In this document: positions 1 through 8,145 of the stretch, in pieces | Layout: each line of letters starts with the position of its first letter | How positions within the stretch are numbered: the first letter of the stretch is position 1 | NCBI GenBank assembly: GCA_017449935.1 | Contig: JAFSYP010000071.1 | Span: 56,852-120,851, forward strand | Reading direction: 5' to 3' | Length of the DNA: 64,000 bases | Source: Clostridia bacterium | Lineage (GTDB): Bacteria; Bacillota; Clostridia; Oscillospirales; Acutalibacteraceae | Made by a program: the position numbers and the translations under genes | The notes under the pieces: model-generated | Seen by the model: only the letters and a program-made list of their open reading frames with translations | What the model was told of the DNA's origin: nothing | Database searches by the model: none

Positions 1-753
1 CAGATTCCCCTGCCCGAGGTCCCACAGATGCGTCTCGGACAGATCGATGCTGCCGCTGATCGTCTCGCCGGAGGATTCCGCACGCACCGATCCGACCGCC
101 CTGCCGTCGAAGAACGCCTCGGCGGAAAATACGCCCGATCCGCACACCTCAGCTGTGAACTGGACGCTGCCGGCTTTCGGATTCGGATACAGCCGGATCG
201 ATCGGATATACGCTTTCGGCGTAAATTCCAGCCACACGGTCTGCCAGATACCGGTCGTGCGCGTATAATGACAGCCCTGCGAGGCGTAAGCGAAGCACTG
301 CTTGCCGGAAGGGATCAGACCGTCGCGCGCGTCGTCCTCGGCATACACGGCGATCACGTTGTCGCCCGCGCGGACAAGCGCGGTCACATCAAAGCTGAAA
401 TGTACGTAGCCGCCCTTATGCTCGCCCGCGAAAGCGCCGTTGACGTACACGCGCGATCTGTAATCCACCGCGCCGAAATGCAGAAAGACGCGGCCGGCGA
501 GTTTTTCTTTCGGGATCTGTACGACACGGCGGTACCAGACAGCCGGGATAAAATCCGTATTGCAGACGCCGGAAAGCACGCTCTCCGGACAGAACGGCAC
601 GACGATCTCACCGGACAGGCGCTCGGACTCATAGAGCTTGCGCGCTTCGCCGCTGCGGCCGGGGTCCGTCTCAAACTCCCACTGGCCGTTGAGATTGATC
701 CAATCGGCGCGTTCAAACTGCGGATTCGGGTATTCAGGTCTCGGAATAGACAT
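1..753 (-). CDS. Glycoside hydrolase family 2 beta-glycosidase (N-terminal part, runs off the window)
   Basis: The reading frame opens at an ATG at 753 after an AGGAGAA ribosome binding site and stays open to base 1, so about 251 N-terminal residues are visible. The start (MSIPRPEYPNPQ, then WINLNGQWEFE) and the following segment (VPFCPES, VWYRR, LHFGAVDYRSRVYVNG, GGYVHFSFDVT, GIWQTVWLE) are typical of the sugar-binding jelly-roll domain of GH2 beta-galactosidases and beta-glucuronidases. The catalytic TIM barrel lies outside the window, so substrate cannot be named. It is the last visible gene of an operon with a SIS isomerase and a ROK kinase, which suggests intracellular processing of an imported oligosaccharide. 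No signal peptide is seen. Confidence 0.85.
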   Translation of the reverse strand, partial: MSIPRPEYPNPQFERADWINLNGQWEFETDPGRSGEARKLYESERLSGEIVVPFCPESVLSGVCNTDFIPAVWYRRVVQIPKEKLAGRVFLHFGAVDYRSRVYVNGAFAGEHKGGYVHFSFDVTALVRAGDNVIAVYAEDDARDGLIPSGKQCFAYASQGCHYTRTTGIWQTVWLEFTPKAYIRSIRLYPNPKAGSVQFTAEVCGSGVFSAEAFFDGRAVGSVRAESSGETISGSIDLSETHLWDLGQGNL

Positions 754-764
754 AGCGTTCTCCT

Positions 765-1400
765 TTATGATTCAAAGTATTCAGATTCCAAAGCGGCGCA
801 AAGCGCGTGATAGACGGGCAACGTCAGCTCCTGCACCTTGAAGGTTTCGGTCTCCGGCAGACAGATACATTCCGTGCAGAGCGAACGAAGCGCGCCGCCG
901 CCGGCGCCTGTGATGCCGATCGTATCGATCCCCAGCGCGTTGGCTGTGCGGACGGCGTTGACCACATTAGCGGAATTGCCGGACGTTGAAAGCGCCACAA
1001 GCAGATCGGGACTGTTTTGCGAAAGCACCCACACCTGCTGGGCATAGACCATTTCCGGATCGACGTCATTCGAGAACGCGCTCAAAAGCGCGGACGCCTC
1101 GCACAGCGAGATCGCCGGAAAGCCGTTTTGAAGCCGGTCCGGGATATGCTTTGCCGCATCCCCCAGATCGTCAAAAAGCGCCCTGTCCCCGTCATCCAGC
1201 GGACGGCGAAGCAAAAAGCCCTTCATCAGCTCGCCGACGATGTGCGCACAGTCCGCGGCGCTGCCGCCGTTGCCGCACAGCAGGAGTTTCCCGCCCGCGT
1301 CAAAGCAGTCGCACAGCAGCTCGAGCGAACGGTAAAGCTGTGTCTCCAAAATCCGCAGCGCCGGATAGCGCGTACAGAGCAGTTCAATATGTTCATTCAT
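765..1400 (-). CDS. SIS-domain phosphosugar isomerase (GmhA-like)
   Basis: A 211-residue cytoplasmic protein with the SIS phosphosugar-binding fold. Residues near 30-50 read LLLCGNGGSAADCAHIVGEL, closely matching sedoheptulose-7-phosphate isomerase (GmhA/LpcA) and related aldose-ketose isomerases, and LVALSTSGNSANVVNAV is the second phosphate-binding loop. The ATG at 1400 is chosen because GGAGGAACG precedes it; an upstream in-frame ATG would extend deep into the preceding gene. The start overlaps the stop of the ROK gene by ATGA, so translation is probably coupled. In this context with a sugar kinase and a GH2 enzyme it may isomerise a phosphorylated sugar from the glycosidase product rather than make heptose; this is inference. 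Confidence 0.85.
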   Translation of the reverse strand: MNEHIELLCTRYPALRILETQLYRSLELLCDCFDAGGKLLLCGNGGSAADCAHIVGELMKGFLLRRPLDDGDRALFDDLGDAAKHIPDRLQNGFPAISLCEASALLSAFSNDVDPEMVYAQQVWVLSQNSPDLLVALSTSGNSANVVNAVRTANALGIDTIGITGAGGGALRSLCTECICLPETETFKVQELTLPVYHALCAALESEYFES

Positions 1401-2359
1401 ACACGTTCCTCCGTATGACATGCCAGAACGCCGAGCGCGGCATAGTCGCCGAGCTGCTCGCCCAGCGCGGCAGGGACGACCTCGCATACACGCAAGGATC
1501 GCGCAAGCGCCTCGCGCCGCAGCACACGCCGCATCCTCTCGTGCAGCAGATGTCCTGCGCGCGCATAGATGCTGCCGATGACGATACGTTCCGGATTGAG
1601 GATATCGACCAGCACGGAGAGGCCCGCGCCGAGTTTTTCACCGACCTCGGCATAGACTGACAGAGCAAATTCATCGCCCGTGTCGGCATATTCTGCAAGC
1701 GTTTTGGCGCTCAGATCATCTGAACGCAGCGCGGTTTTTCCGCCCTGTCTGAGAAATGCCGGAAGACGCACCGCAGCGAGCTGCGCGATGCCGCCGCCGC
1801 TGCAAAAGCCTTCAAAAGAACCGACCTTTCCATAGCCGACCGGTCCGTCTGAACAAAGCCGGATATGCCCGACCTCGCCCGCCATATCGTTTGCGCCGCA
1901 GTAGAGCCGGCCGTCAAGGATAAGCCCCGCGCCAAGTCCCGTTCCGAACGTCAAAAACACCATATTCGTGCAGCCCTGTCCCGCGCCGAACTTCCATTCA
2001 GCCACGGCGCAGGCGTTCGCGTCGTTCTGCAAATAAGCCGGGATGCCGAACCGCGCCGAAAAGAATTCCGTGATCGGCACTTCATCCCATCCGGGAAGAT
2101 TCGGCGGACCGAGCACCAGACCGCGCCGACTGTCGAGCGGGCCGCCGCAGCTGATCCCGATCCCGACCGGTTCGTCGTGCAGCTGCGCGCACATCTGCGC
2201 GGCCGCGTCCGCGAGCACGGCGCACATATCCTGCCACCGCGGGTAGTCGGCTGTCAAAAAAAGACGCTTGTCGAGGATCTCAGGTCTGCCGTCCGACGCG
2301 CGCGCAGCCACCGCCGCGCATTTCGTGCCGCCGATATCCAGACCGATCCAAAGCGCCAT
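1397..2359 (-). CDS. ROK-family sugar kinase without the zinc-binding cysteines
   Basis: A 320-residue ROK protein: ATP-binding LDIGGTKC at the N-terminus, GISCGGPLD, NDANACAVAEWKFGAG, and the catalytic region FGTGLGAGLI followed by AGEVGHIRL. No N-terminal helix-turn-helix is present, so it is a kinase rather than a NagC/XylR-type repressor. The usual ROK zinc signature CxCGxxGCxE aligns with VGYGKVGSFE: both glycines and the glutamate are kept while all three cysteines are replaced. The start at 2359 is chosen for its AAAGGACG ribosome binding site and because the GG(T/S)K motif falls at the normal distance. First gene of the operon with the SIS isomerase and GH2 enzyme; it probably phosphorylates the released monosaccharide. 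Confidence 0.88.
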   Translation of the reverse strand: MALWIGLDIGGTKCAAVAARASDGRPEILDKRLFLTADYPRWQDMCAVLADAAAQMCAQLHDEPVGIGISCGGPLDSRRGLVLGPPNLPGWDEVPITEFFSARFGIPAYLQNDANACAVAEWKFGAGQGCTNMVFLTFGTGLGAGLILDGRLYCGANDMAGEVGHIRLCSDGPVGYGKVGSFEGFCSGGGIAQLAAVRLPAFLRQGGKTALRSDDLSAKTLAEYADTGDEFALSVYAEVGEKLGAGLSVLVDILNPERIVIGSIYARAGHLLHERMRRVLRREALARSLRVCEVVPAALGEQLGDYAALGVLACHTEERV

Positions 2360-2456
2360 CCTCGTCACGTCCTTTCGCCACCTATTATACCTGTCCGCCG
2401 GCCGGGTGTCAACCGTTCCGACGAGAAAAAACGTCGCCATATAAACGCGCCAGCTT

Positions 2457-3875
2457 TTATCCCGCGTTGTCTCGGTGGATGGGACGCCGGATCAGAAGGC
2501 GCGCGAGCTTGGGGCCGTTGAACGGGATCAGCGGGTAAAGATACCCCCTGCCGACGACGTTTTTCGTCGAAACGAGCACGGCAAACACCAGCGCATAGCC
2601 GATGAAGAATCCGGCGTAATTGAACAGCGCGGTCAGCACAAGCACGAAAATACGCGCCATCTTATAGGCGTGTCCCATCTCAAAGCTCGGCTGCGTAAAG
2701 TTGGCTACCGCGACGAACGCCATATAGAACACGACCTCCGCCGTCAGCCAGCGCGCTTCCACGGCGAACTGTCCGAGTACGAGCGCGCCGATCACGCTGA
2801 AGGAATTGCTCAGAGAGTTCGGCGTGTTGATCGACGCGAGCTTGAGCGCGTCGATGACCAGCTCGATGGCGATAAGCTGCACGAGCACGGGAACGGCGAT
2901 GGGCTTGTCGATACGGATGAAATCGAGCCACTGCGGGATATGCTGCGGGTTGCGGATCAGAAGATACCACACCGGCGTGAGAAACATCGTGGACGAAAAC
3001 ACCAGAAGTCGCACAAGCCGCAGGAATGAACCGAGCATGGGCGGGAAATAGAAATCGTTCGTATCCTGCAAAAAATCGAAGAACCCAGACGGGATGACCA
3101 TGACGGCAGGAGAATTGTCCGTGATGACGAGAATACTGCCCTCCGCCGCGGACGCTGCGGCGGAATCGGGACGTTCGGTATACCGCACGCGCGGGAACGG
3201 GTTGAAATGCCGTCCCGGCACAAGACATTCGAGAAGGCTCTCCTGCGCCATGGCAAGCGTTTCCACGCGGATGCTTTGCAGCTTGTCCATAACGGTTTGC
3301 AGCATCTTTTGGTCCGCCTTTCCGTCCACAAAGCAGACTGCGACGTCGAGCTTCGAGCGCGTGCCGATCTGCAGCAGCGTGATCGTCAGCGACGGATCGC
3401 GAAGCCGGCGGCGCAGCAGCGCCGTATTTTGCAGCAGGACTTCATTGAAGCCCTCGTGCGGGCCGAGCAGTACGCGGTTGTTCTCCGGCTCGTCCGGCGT
3501 GCGCGATGCGTACTGCCGCACATCCATGAGCACCGCGCCCGCTACGCCCTCTGCCAACAACACGGCCTGTCCGGAAAGCAGCGCCGTGACGGCCGTCTGA
3601 AAGTCCGTCGTCGTGTCGGATTCCGTAAACGGGATGAACCGCTGCGCGAGCTGCCGCGCCTGCGTAACGGCGGCGTATTCGCCGCTGTCGAGCGCCAGAA
3701 GATCGCCCAGCACCTTGACGGCGCTGTCGGTCTGGATCAGGCCGTTGATGAAATAGAGCTTCAGCGCGCGGCTGCCGATCCGGAACGACCGCGCGACGAC
3801 GTCAAAGCTGCGCGCGCATCCGACCGCTTCCTCAAACGCGGCACATTCTCTGTCAAACTGTCCGTTGAATTCCAT
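2457..3875 (-). CDS. GerA-family spore germination protein (SpoVAF/GerKA-like)
   Basis: A 472-residue protein with the GerA layout: a soluble N-terminal part with VLLGPHEGFNE and a long region around residues 150-270, then TMs from about residue 290 (FLRLVRLLVFSSTMFLTPVW), and the conserved block ELVIDALKLASINTPNSLSN followed by SVIGALVLGQFAV. GerA proteins sit in the spore inner membrane as the A subunit of germinant receptors, or as SpoVAF in the SpoVA channel cluster. No B or C receptor subunit is adjacent, which favours a SpoVAF-like or orphan role. The ATG at 3875 is chosen because GGGGGC lies just upstream; an earlier ATG at 3887 lacks a ribosome binding site. Confidence 0.88.
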   Translation of the reverse strand: MEFNGQFDRECAAFEEAVGCARSFDVVARSFRIGSRALKLYFINGLIQTDSAVKVLGDLLALDSGEYAAVTQARQLAQRFIPFTESDTTTDFQTAVTALLSGQAVLLAEGVAGAVLMDVRQYASRTPDEPENNRVLLGPHEGFNEVLLQNTALLRRRLRDPSLTITLLQIGTRSKLDVAVCFVDGKADQKMLQTVMDKLQSIRVETLAMAQESLLECLVPGRHFNPFPRVRYTERPDSAAASAAEGSILVITDNSPAVMVIPSGFFDFLQDTNDFYFPPMLGSFLRLVRLLVFSSTMFLTPVWYLLIRNPQHIPQWLDFIRIDKPIAVPVLVQLIAIELVIDALKLASINTPNSLSNSFSVIGALVLGQFAVEARWLTAEVVFYMAFVAVANFTQPSFEMGHAYKMARIFVLVLTALFNYAGFFIGYALVFAVLVSTKNVVGRGYLYPLIPFNGPKLARLLIRRPIHRDNAG

Positions 3876-3892
3876 AGGCGCCCCCATTAAAA

Positions 3893-3920
3893 TAACTGCG
3901 CACAAAACTGTACGCAGTTA
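3893..3920 (-). terminator. Hairpin between spore genes
   Basis: TAACTGCG and CGCAGTTA form an 8-bp perfect stem with a 12-nt loop; on the minus strand it is followed by ATTTTA. It lies between the stop of the peptidoglycan-binding gene and the start of the gerA-like gene, so it is a weak terminator or attenuator that could lower read-through. Confidence 0.45.
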
Positions 3921-3935
3921 GTTTGTCTGCCGAAA

Positions 3936-5282
3936 TCATCGGTATTCATTATACAGCGTGATGATCGCGTTCCATGTGATCGGTCCGACGACGCCGTCCG
4001 GGTCCAGATCGAACAGATTCTGCACCGCCACGACCGCCGCCTGCGTCTGTGTGCCGAAGATACCGTCGACCGTGACAGACGGGACGTCGCTGTTGTTTTG
4101 CGCGATCGTGCGCAGGAACACCTGAAGCTGCTCGACGATCTTTCCCGACGCGCCCCGCATGATATAGTATCCCGGGTACAGCAGATATGTCAGGCCCATA
4201 TACTCATCCGGCAGCGACTGCAATATCCCGCGGTAAACGTCCAGCACCGTATTCCATGTGTTCCGTCCGACTATCCCGTCGACCGTCAGACCGTAATACC
4301 GCTGGAAAGCCTCCACGGCCTGCTGCGTCGCAGGGCCGAATATCCCGTCCTCGGTAATATCTATGGTCAGGCTGTCGTTGAACTGTCCGACAAAATTCAG
4401 ATAATACTGGATCGTGCGCACCGCGATCCCGCGGTCGCCGCGGCGCAGGACGTTCGTGAAGACGCGCTCGACTTCACTGATGGTCAGTCCTTCGCTGTAA
4501 ATCTCGGAAAGGTTTTTGACGCCGTTGTAGATATACTTGAGCTTATACCACGTCTGTTTGCCCACTACGCCGTCCACTTCCAGCCCGAAGATCTGCTGAA
4601 ATACGACGACCGCCTGACGTGTCGCGGCGTCGTATATCCCGTTTACGCTGCCGATGCGCGGGATCGCGGGATAGTTCGCGGAGATCCGGTTCAGTTCACG
4701 CTGAATGGTGCGCACATCGGAGCCGGCCGAGCCGATCGTGAACGGCGTGCCCGAATAGGACGGGATGTTCGGCGCGGTCGGCGCGTTGTACACGAGCGAC
4801 ACGTCTCCGCCGAAATAATAGCGCAGGATCTGTGTCGGCGAATACCCTTGATTGGCAAGAGAGACCGTGCCCCACTGAGACAGTCCCGCACACGTCACGC
4901 CGCTTCCGCTGCAGTACTGCGCCGCCAGCGGCTGTACCTGACTGCCGCGAATGATGTACGTATTGAAAACCATATCCACAAGATCGCTTATCGGTTCAAA
5001 GAATTTGCGTCCCGGAACGAACGCCTGATCGAACGCCGTGTTGTTGGTGATGTCGAAGGAATATCCGCGCGTGCGGTAGTATTCCGTGAAAACACGGTTC
5101 ATGGTAAAAGACTGGATCGTGTAAATATTGGCAAGCATCGCGTCCGTCGGCCACGTGGGATAGATCTCGCTGCAAACCACATTTTTGATATAGTCGATAT
5201 ACGGCACACGGATATTGTCCGCGCTCTCGTTCGGCGCGCCGAGATGGACCGTAATGCTCGTCGGAATGGTCACGACTGCCAT
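3936..5282 (-). CDS. SpoIID-like protein with three peptidoglycan-binding domains
   Basis: A 448-residue protein. Residues 1-170 (VPYIDYIKNVVCSEIYP, ANIYTIQSFTMNRVF, YCSGSGVTCAGLSQWG, ILRYYFGGDV) resemble the SpoIID/LytB amidase-enhancer domain that processes peptidoglycan during engulfment or acts on spore cortex. Three PG_binding_1 repeats follow at about residues 180-250, 275-350 and 370-445; each ends in a VDGVVG-type turn (VDGVVGKQTW, VDGIVGRNTW, PDGVVGPITW). No signal peptide is seen, which fits a protein made in the forespore or mother cell and packed into spore layers. It starts 3 bp after the preceding gene stops and lies next to a gerA-like gene, supporting a spore cortex or germination role. 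Confidence 0.82.
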   Translation of the reverse strand: MAVVTIPTSITVHLGAPNESADNIRVPYIDYIKNVVCSEIYPTWPTDAMLANIYTIQSFTMNRVFTEYYRTRGYSFDITNNTAFDQAFVPGRKFFEPISDLVDMVFNTYIIRGSQVQPLAAQYCSGSGVTCAGLSQWGTVSLANQGYSPTQILRYYFGGDVSLVYNAPTAPNIPSYSGTPFTIGSAGSDVRTIQRELNRISANYPAIPRIGSVNGIYDAATRQAVVVFQQIFGLEVDGVVGKQTWYKLKYIYNGVKNLSEIYSEGLTISEVERVFTNVLRRGDRGIAVRTIQYYLNFVGQFNDSLTIDITEDGIFGPATQQAVEAFQRYYGLTVDGIVGRNTWNTVLDVYRGILQSLPDEYMGLTYLLYPGYYIMRGASGKIVEQLQVFLRTIAQNNSDVPSVTVDGIFGTQTQAAVVAVQNLFDLDPDGVVGPITWNAIITLYNEYR

Positions 5283-5285
5283 CTT

Positions 5286-6035
5286 TTACGCCTCCCCGCC
5301 GAAAAGCGCGGCCGCGTCCAGATCGGGCCTGCACGGGATCATCTCCACGTTCTGCACCGTCTCCACGCTGTCAAAAATTGCCACGTCACGGATGCGCACC
5401 TCGGTAAACAGCGGATGCGTCACCAGAATATCATACGTTGAATACGGCTGCATCGCCGACGGCGCGTCGGAGAGCATACGGTCCGGCGCGGGCAGCGTGA
5501 TGCGGTTCATGATCCCGTTGGCGTCCGTCTGCGTCTTATAAAAGATACAGCAATCCTGCGGGAACTGCTTGCTGATCTCGATCGACGCATTCGGGATCGG
5601 GAACGCCTGATTGGCGGCAAATACCTGCACGCGAAGAAACCCGGATTCCGGATTCAGCCGCAGAAACTCCGCTTTGGACGGAAACTGTTCGATGCTGCCG
5701 TTGAGATACGGCGGGAACTTGTCTGCGTTTTCGATGAACGCCTGCTCCTGCTCGTTGTCCATCGGCGGCTGCGCGGCCTGCTGCGGGATCTGCTCATGCA
5801 GCGCGACGTTTTGTAGACGCATTTCCGTCGAAACCGTTACGGCCTGCGGAAAATCCTCCCGCACAAGCTGTCCGGCGGGCAGAATCCGCTCCGGCTCTTC
5901 CGGCTCCGGCGGTTCGCTCTGCGGCGCTTGCGGTTCTGCCTGCGGCTGCGGCGTGTATTTCGGATGCCTGCGGCTGAACTCCATCAGCTCCTGCCGGTAT
6001 TTTTCGATCATGGGTTCCAAGGGATCGTTTTGCAT
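5286..6035 (-). CDS. Hypothetical proline-rich protein in the spore gene cluster
   Basis: A 249-residue protein of unknown function. Residues 30-60 are rich in Pro, Glu and Gln (TPQPQAEPQAPQSEPPEPEE), a probable disordered linker. The C-terminal half (LRVQVFAANQAFPIPNASIEI, TDANGIMNRITLPAP, YDILVTHPLFTEVRIRDVAIF) looks like a carboxypeptidase-regulatory or transthyretin-like beta-sandwich, a fold often used as a structural or binding module. No signal peptide or membrane segment is visible. It is translated directly upstream of the SpoIID-like gene (3-bp gap), so the two products probably work together in the spore envelope. That role is inferred from position only. Confidence 0.7.
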   Translation of the reverse strand: MQNDPLEPMIEKYRQELMEFSRRHPKYTPQPQAEPQAPQSEPPEPEEPERILPAGQLVREDFPQAVTVSTEMRLQNVALHEQIPQQAAQPPMDNEQEQAFIENADKFPPYLNGSIEQFPSKAEFLRLNPESGFLRVQVFAANQAFPIPNASIEISKQFPQDCCIFYKTQTDANGIMNRITLPAPDRMLSDAPSAMQPYSTYDILVTHPLFTEVRIRDVAIFDSVETVQNVEMIPCRPDLDAAALFGGEA

Positions 6036-6133
6036 ACGGGTACCTGCCTTTCATTCGTTGTCCGCTGACAGTATATGCGGGCGCATGAAAAAAGTGCCGC
6101 AGCCCGGATCGAAACAATTGACCGAACAAATGG

Positions 6134-6162
6134 TTGCTTTCATCGAACATTTGTTGTATAAT
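6134..6162 (+). promoter_or_regulatory. Promoter with LexA-type SOS box
   Basis: TTGCTT (6134-6139) and TATAAT (6157-6162) are separated by 17 bp. The spacer contains CGAACATTTGTTG (6144-6156), close to the Gram-positive LexA operator CGAACRNRYGTTYG, positioned to block RNA polymerase. A second, imperfect half-similar site, CGAACAAATGGTTG, lies at 6123-6136. It drives the translesion polymerase gene. Confidence 0.75.
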
Positions 6163-6184
6163 CATATGGAAAGAAGGTGACGGG

Positions 6185-7693
6185 ATGCTGACCGAACGCG
6201 CATATCTGGCGATCGACCTGAAGTCTTTCTATGCCTCTGTGGAGTGTGTGGAACGCGGTCTCGATCCGCTGACGACCAATCTTGTCGTGGCGGATAAGAG
6301 CCGGACAGACAAAACAATCTGTCTGGCGGTGTCGCCGTCGCTGAAAGCATTCGGCATCCCCGGCAGAGCGCGTCTGTTCGAGGTCGTGCAGCGCGTCCGG
6401 GAAGTGAACGCCGAGCGAAAACGCCGCGCGCCGGGCCATGTGTTCCGCGGCAGCTCGACGCGTTCTGTCGAGCTGGGCAGCGATCCCTCTCTGCAGCTCG
6501 ACTATATCACCGCCGTGCCGCGCATGTCGCTGTATGTGCAGTACAGCAGCCGGATCTATGAGATCTACCTGAAATATATCGCGCCGGAGGATATTCATAT
6601 CTACTCCATCGACGAGGTCTTTCTCGACGTGACGAACTACCTGAACACATATCGCTGCACGCCGCGAGAGCTGGCCATGCGCATCATTCTGGACGTGCTG
6701 GAACAGACCGGGATCACCGCCACTGCCGGGATCGGCACGAATCTGTATCTGTGCAAGATCGCCATGGATATCGTGGCAAAGCATTTAAAGCCGGATACGA
6801 ACGGCGTTCGGATTGCTGAGCTGGACGAGCAGTCCTACCGACAAACGCTCTGGACACATACGCCGATCACCGACTTCTGGCGCATCGGCGTCGGCTACGC
6901 CCGAAAGCTGGCGGAATACGGGATGTTCACCATGGGCGACGTCGCGCGCTGCTCGGTCGGCAAGGACGACGACTTCTACAACGAAGCGCTGCTGTATAAG
7001 CTGTTCGGGGTGAACGCGGAGCTGCTGATCGACCACGCGTGGGGCTGGGAGCCGTGCACCATCGCGGACGTCAAGGCCTATCGTCCGCAGCAGAATTCCA
7101 TCAGCTCCGGCCAGGTGCTGCATTGTCCGTATACCGCCGCACAAGCTGCGCTGATCGTACGGGAGATGGCGGACACGCTTTCGCTCGATCTGGTCGAACG
7201 AGGTCTTGTGACCGATCTGCTGACGCTGACGATCGGGTACGACGTGCAGGGCACGGAAAAATATTCCGGCGAGATCACCGTCGACCGCTACGGACGCAAA
7301 ACGCCGCGGCATGCGCACGGTACGGCGCATACGCCGCATAAAACGTCTGCCGGCTCGCTGATCGTGCAGGCGATCACGGATCTGTACGACCGGATCGTCA
7401 ATCCGACTCTGCCGATCCGCCGCATCACGCTTACCGCGGAGCATGTGCAGGACGAACGGTCCGCACGACAGGAAACGTCGGTCGAACAGCTGGACTTTTT
7501 TACGGACTACGCGAAAAAGGACGCCGAAGACGCGGCCCGGGACGCTGCGCTGCAAAAGGAAAACCGCACGCAGAAGGCTATGCTCGAAATACGCAGAAAG
7601 TACGGAAACAACGCCATACTCAAGGGCATGAACTTCAAAGAAGGCGCGACCGCCATCGACCGGAACAGTCAGATCGGCGGTCACAAGGCATAG
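6185..7693 (+). CDS. Y-family translesion DNA polymerase (UmuC/UvrX-like)
   Basis: A 502-residue Y-family polymerase. The first catalytic motif is AIDLKSFYASVECVERG near residue 10, and YSIDEVFLDVT near residue 140 holds the catalytic Asp-Glu pair; a thumb/HhH region (GIGTNLYLCKIAMD, FWRIGVGYARKLAEYG) and a little-finger domain follow. Compared with DinB it has the insertion and long C-terminal extension usual in the UmuC/UvrX group of Firmicutes. It should copy damaged DNA under SOS control, consistent with the LexA-type box in its promoter. The ATG at 6185 follows AGAAGGTGA; the upstream in-frame ATG at 6134 overlaps the promoter and is not used. The next gene, 10 bp downstream, is YolD-like, a common pairing. 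Confidence 0.9.
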   Translation: MLTERAYLAIDLKSFYASVECVERGLDPLTTNLVVADKSRTDKTICLAVSPSLKAFGIPGRARLFEVVQRVREVNAERKRRAPGHVFRGSSTRSVELGSDPSLQLDYITAVPRMSLYVQYSSRIYEIYLKYIAPEDIHIYSIDEVFLDVTNYLNTYRCTPRELAMRIILDVLEQTGITATAGIGTNLYLCKIAMDIVAKHLKPDTNGVRIAELDEQSYRQTLWTHTPITDFWRIGVGYARKLAEYGMFTMGDVARCSVGKDDDFYNEALLYKLFGVNAELLIDHAWGWEPCTIADVKAYRPQQNSISSGQVLHCPYTAAQAALIVREMADTLSLDLVERGLVTDLLTLTIGYDVQGTEKYSGEITVDRYGRKTPRHAHGTAHTPHKTSAGSLIVQAITDLYDRIVNPTLPIRRITLTAEHVQDERSARQETSVEQLDFFTDYAKKDAEDAARDAALQKENRTQKAMLEIRRKYGNNAILKGMNFKEGATAIDRNSQIGGHKA

Positions 7694-7703
7694 GAGGCGC
7701 GCC

Positions 7704-8132
7704 ATGCAAGCAAACGAAAAGGATACGCACCGCTACGACGATCTGCTCACAATGGCACATCCGGAGCCGCACACGCGTCCGCGCATGTCGCGTCACGACC
7801 GCGCGGCGCAGTTTTCTCCCTTTGCCGCGCTGACCGGACACGGCGAGGCCATGGAGGAAACGGCGCGTTTGACCGATCAAAAAATCGAACCCGGCGAGAT
7901 CCAACTCGCCGAGCTCAACGACAATCTTTATTATATTCAGTCCCATCTTTCAGAAAAGCCCGCGGCAACGATCACCTACTTTATCCCGGACGCGCGCAAG
8001 GACGGCGGCGAATACCGCACCGTCACGGGACGCGTCCGGCACATCGCGGAAGCGGAGCAGTTCGTCGAGCTGACGGACGGCACGCGCATCCCCATCGGCG
8101 ATATGCTTTCGCTGCAGGCGGAAAAGCCGTAA
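7704..8132 (+). CDS. YolD-like protein
   Basis: A 142-residue acidic protein with the YolD-like core: PRMSRHDRAAQFSPFAALTGH in the middle, then a C-terminal beta-rich part (ITYFIPDARKDGGEYRTVTG, FVELTDGTRIPIGDMLSL). YolD-family genes lie next to UmuC/UvrX polymerases in many Firmicutes and are thought to act like UmuD in regulating the polymerase, though the mechanism is not settled. Here it begins 10 bp after the polymerase stop, with a GGAGGCGCG ribosome binding site, so it should be co-induced by DNA damage. Confidence 0.8.
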   Translation: MQANEKDTHRYDDLLTMAHPEPHTRPRMSRHDRAAQFSPFAALTGHGEAMEETARLTDQKIEPGEIQLAELNDNLYYIQSHLSEKPAATITYFIPDARKDGGEYRTVTGRVRHIAEAEQFVELTDGTRIPIGDMLSLQAEKP

Positions 8133-8145
8133 TCAAAAAGCGGGA

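Noticed and set aside
4098-5441. A 447-codon open frame on the plus strand opposite the SpoIID-like gene
   Set aside because: Arg/His-rich composition and no ribosome binding site or domain; it mirrors a clear gene with conserved repeats on the other strand.
6123-6136. Second full LexA box upstream of the polymerase gene
   Set aside because: The right half is shifted by one base relative to the consensus, so only the box at 6144-6156 is called.
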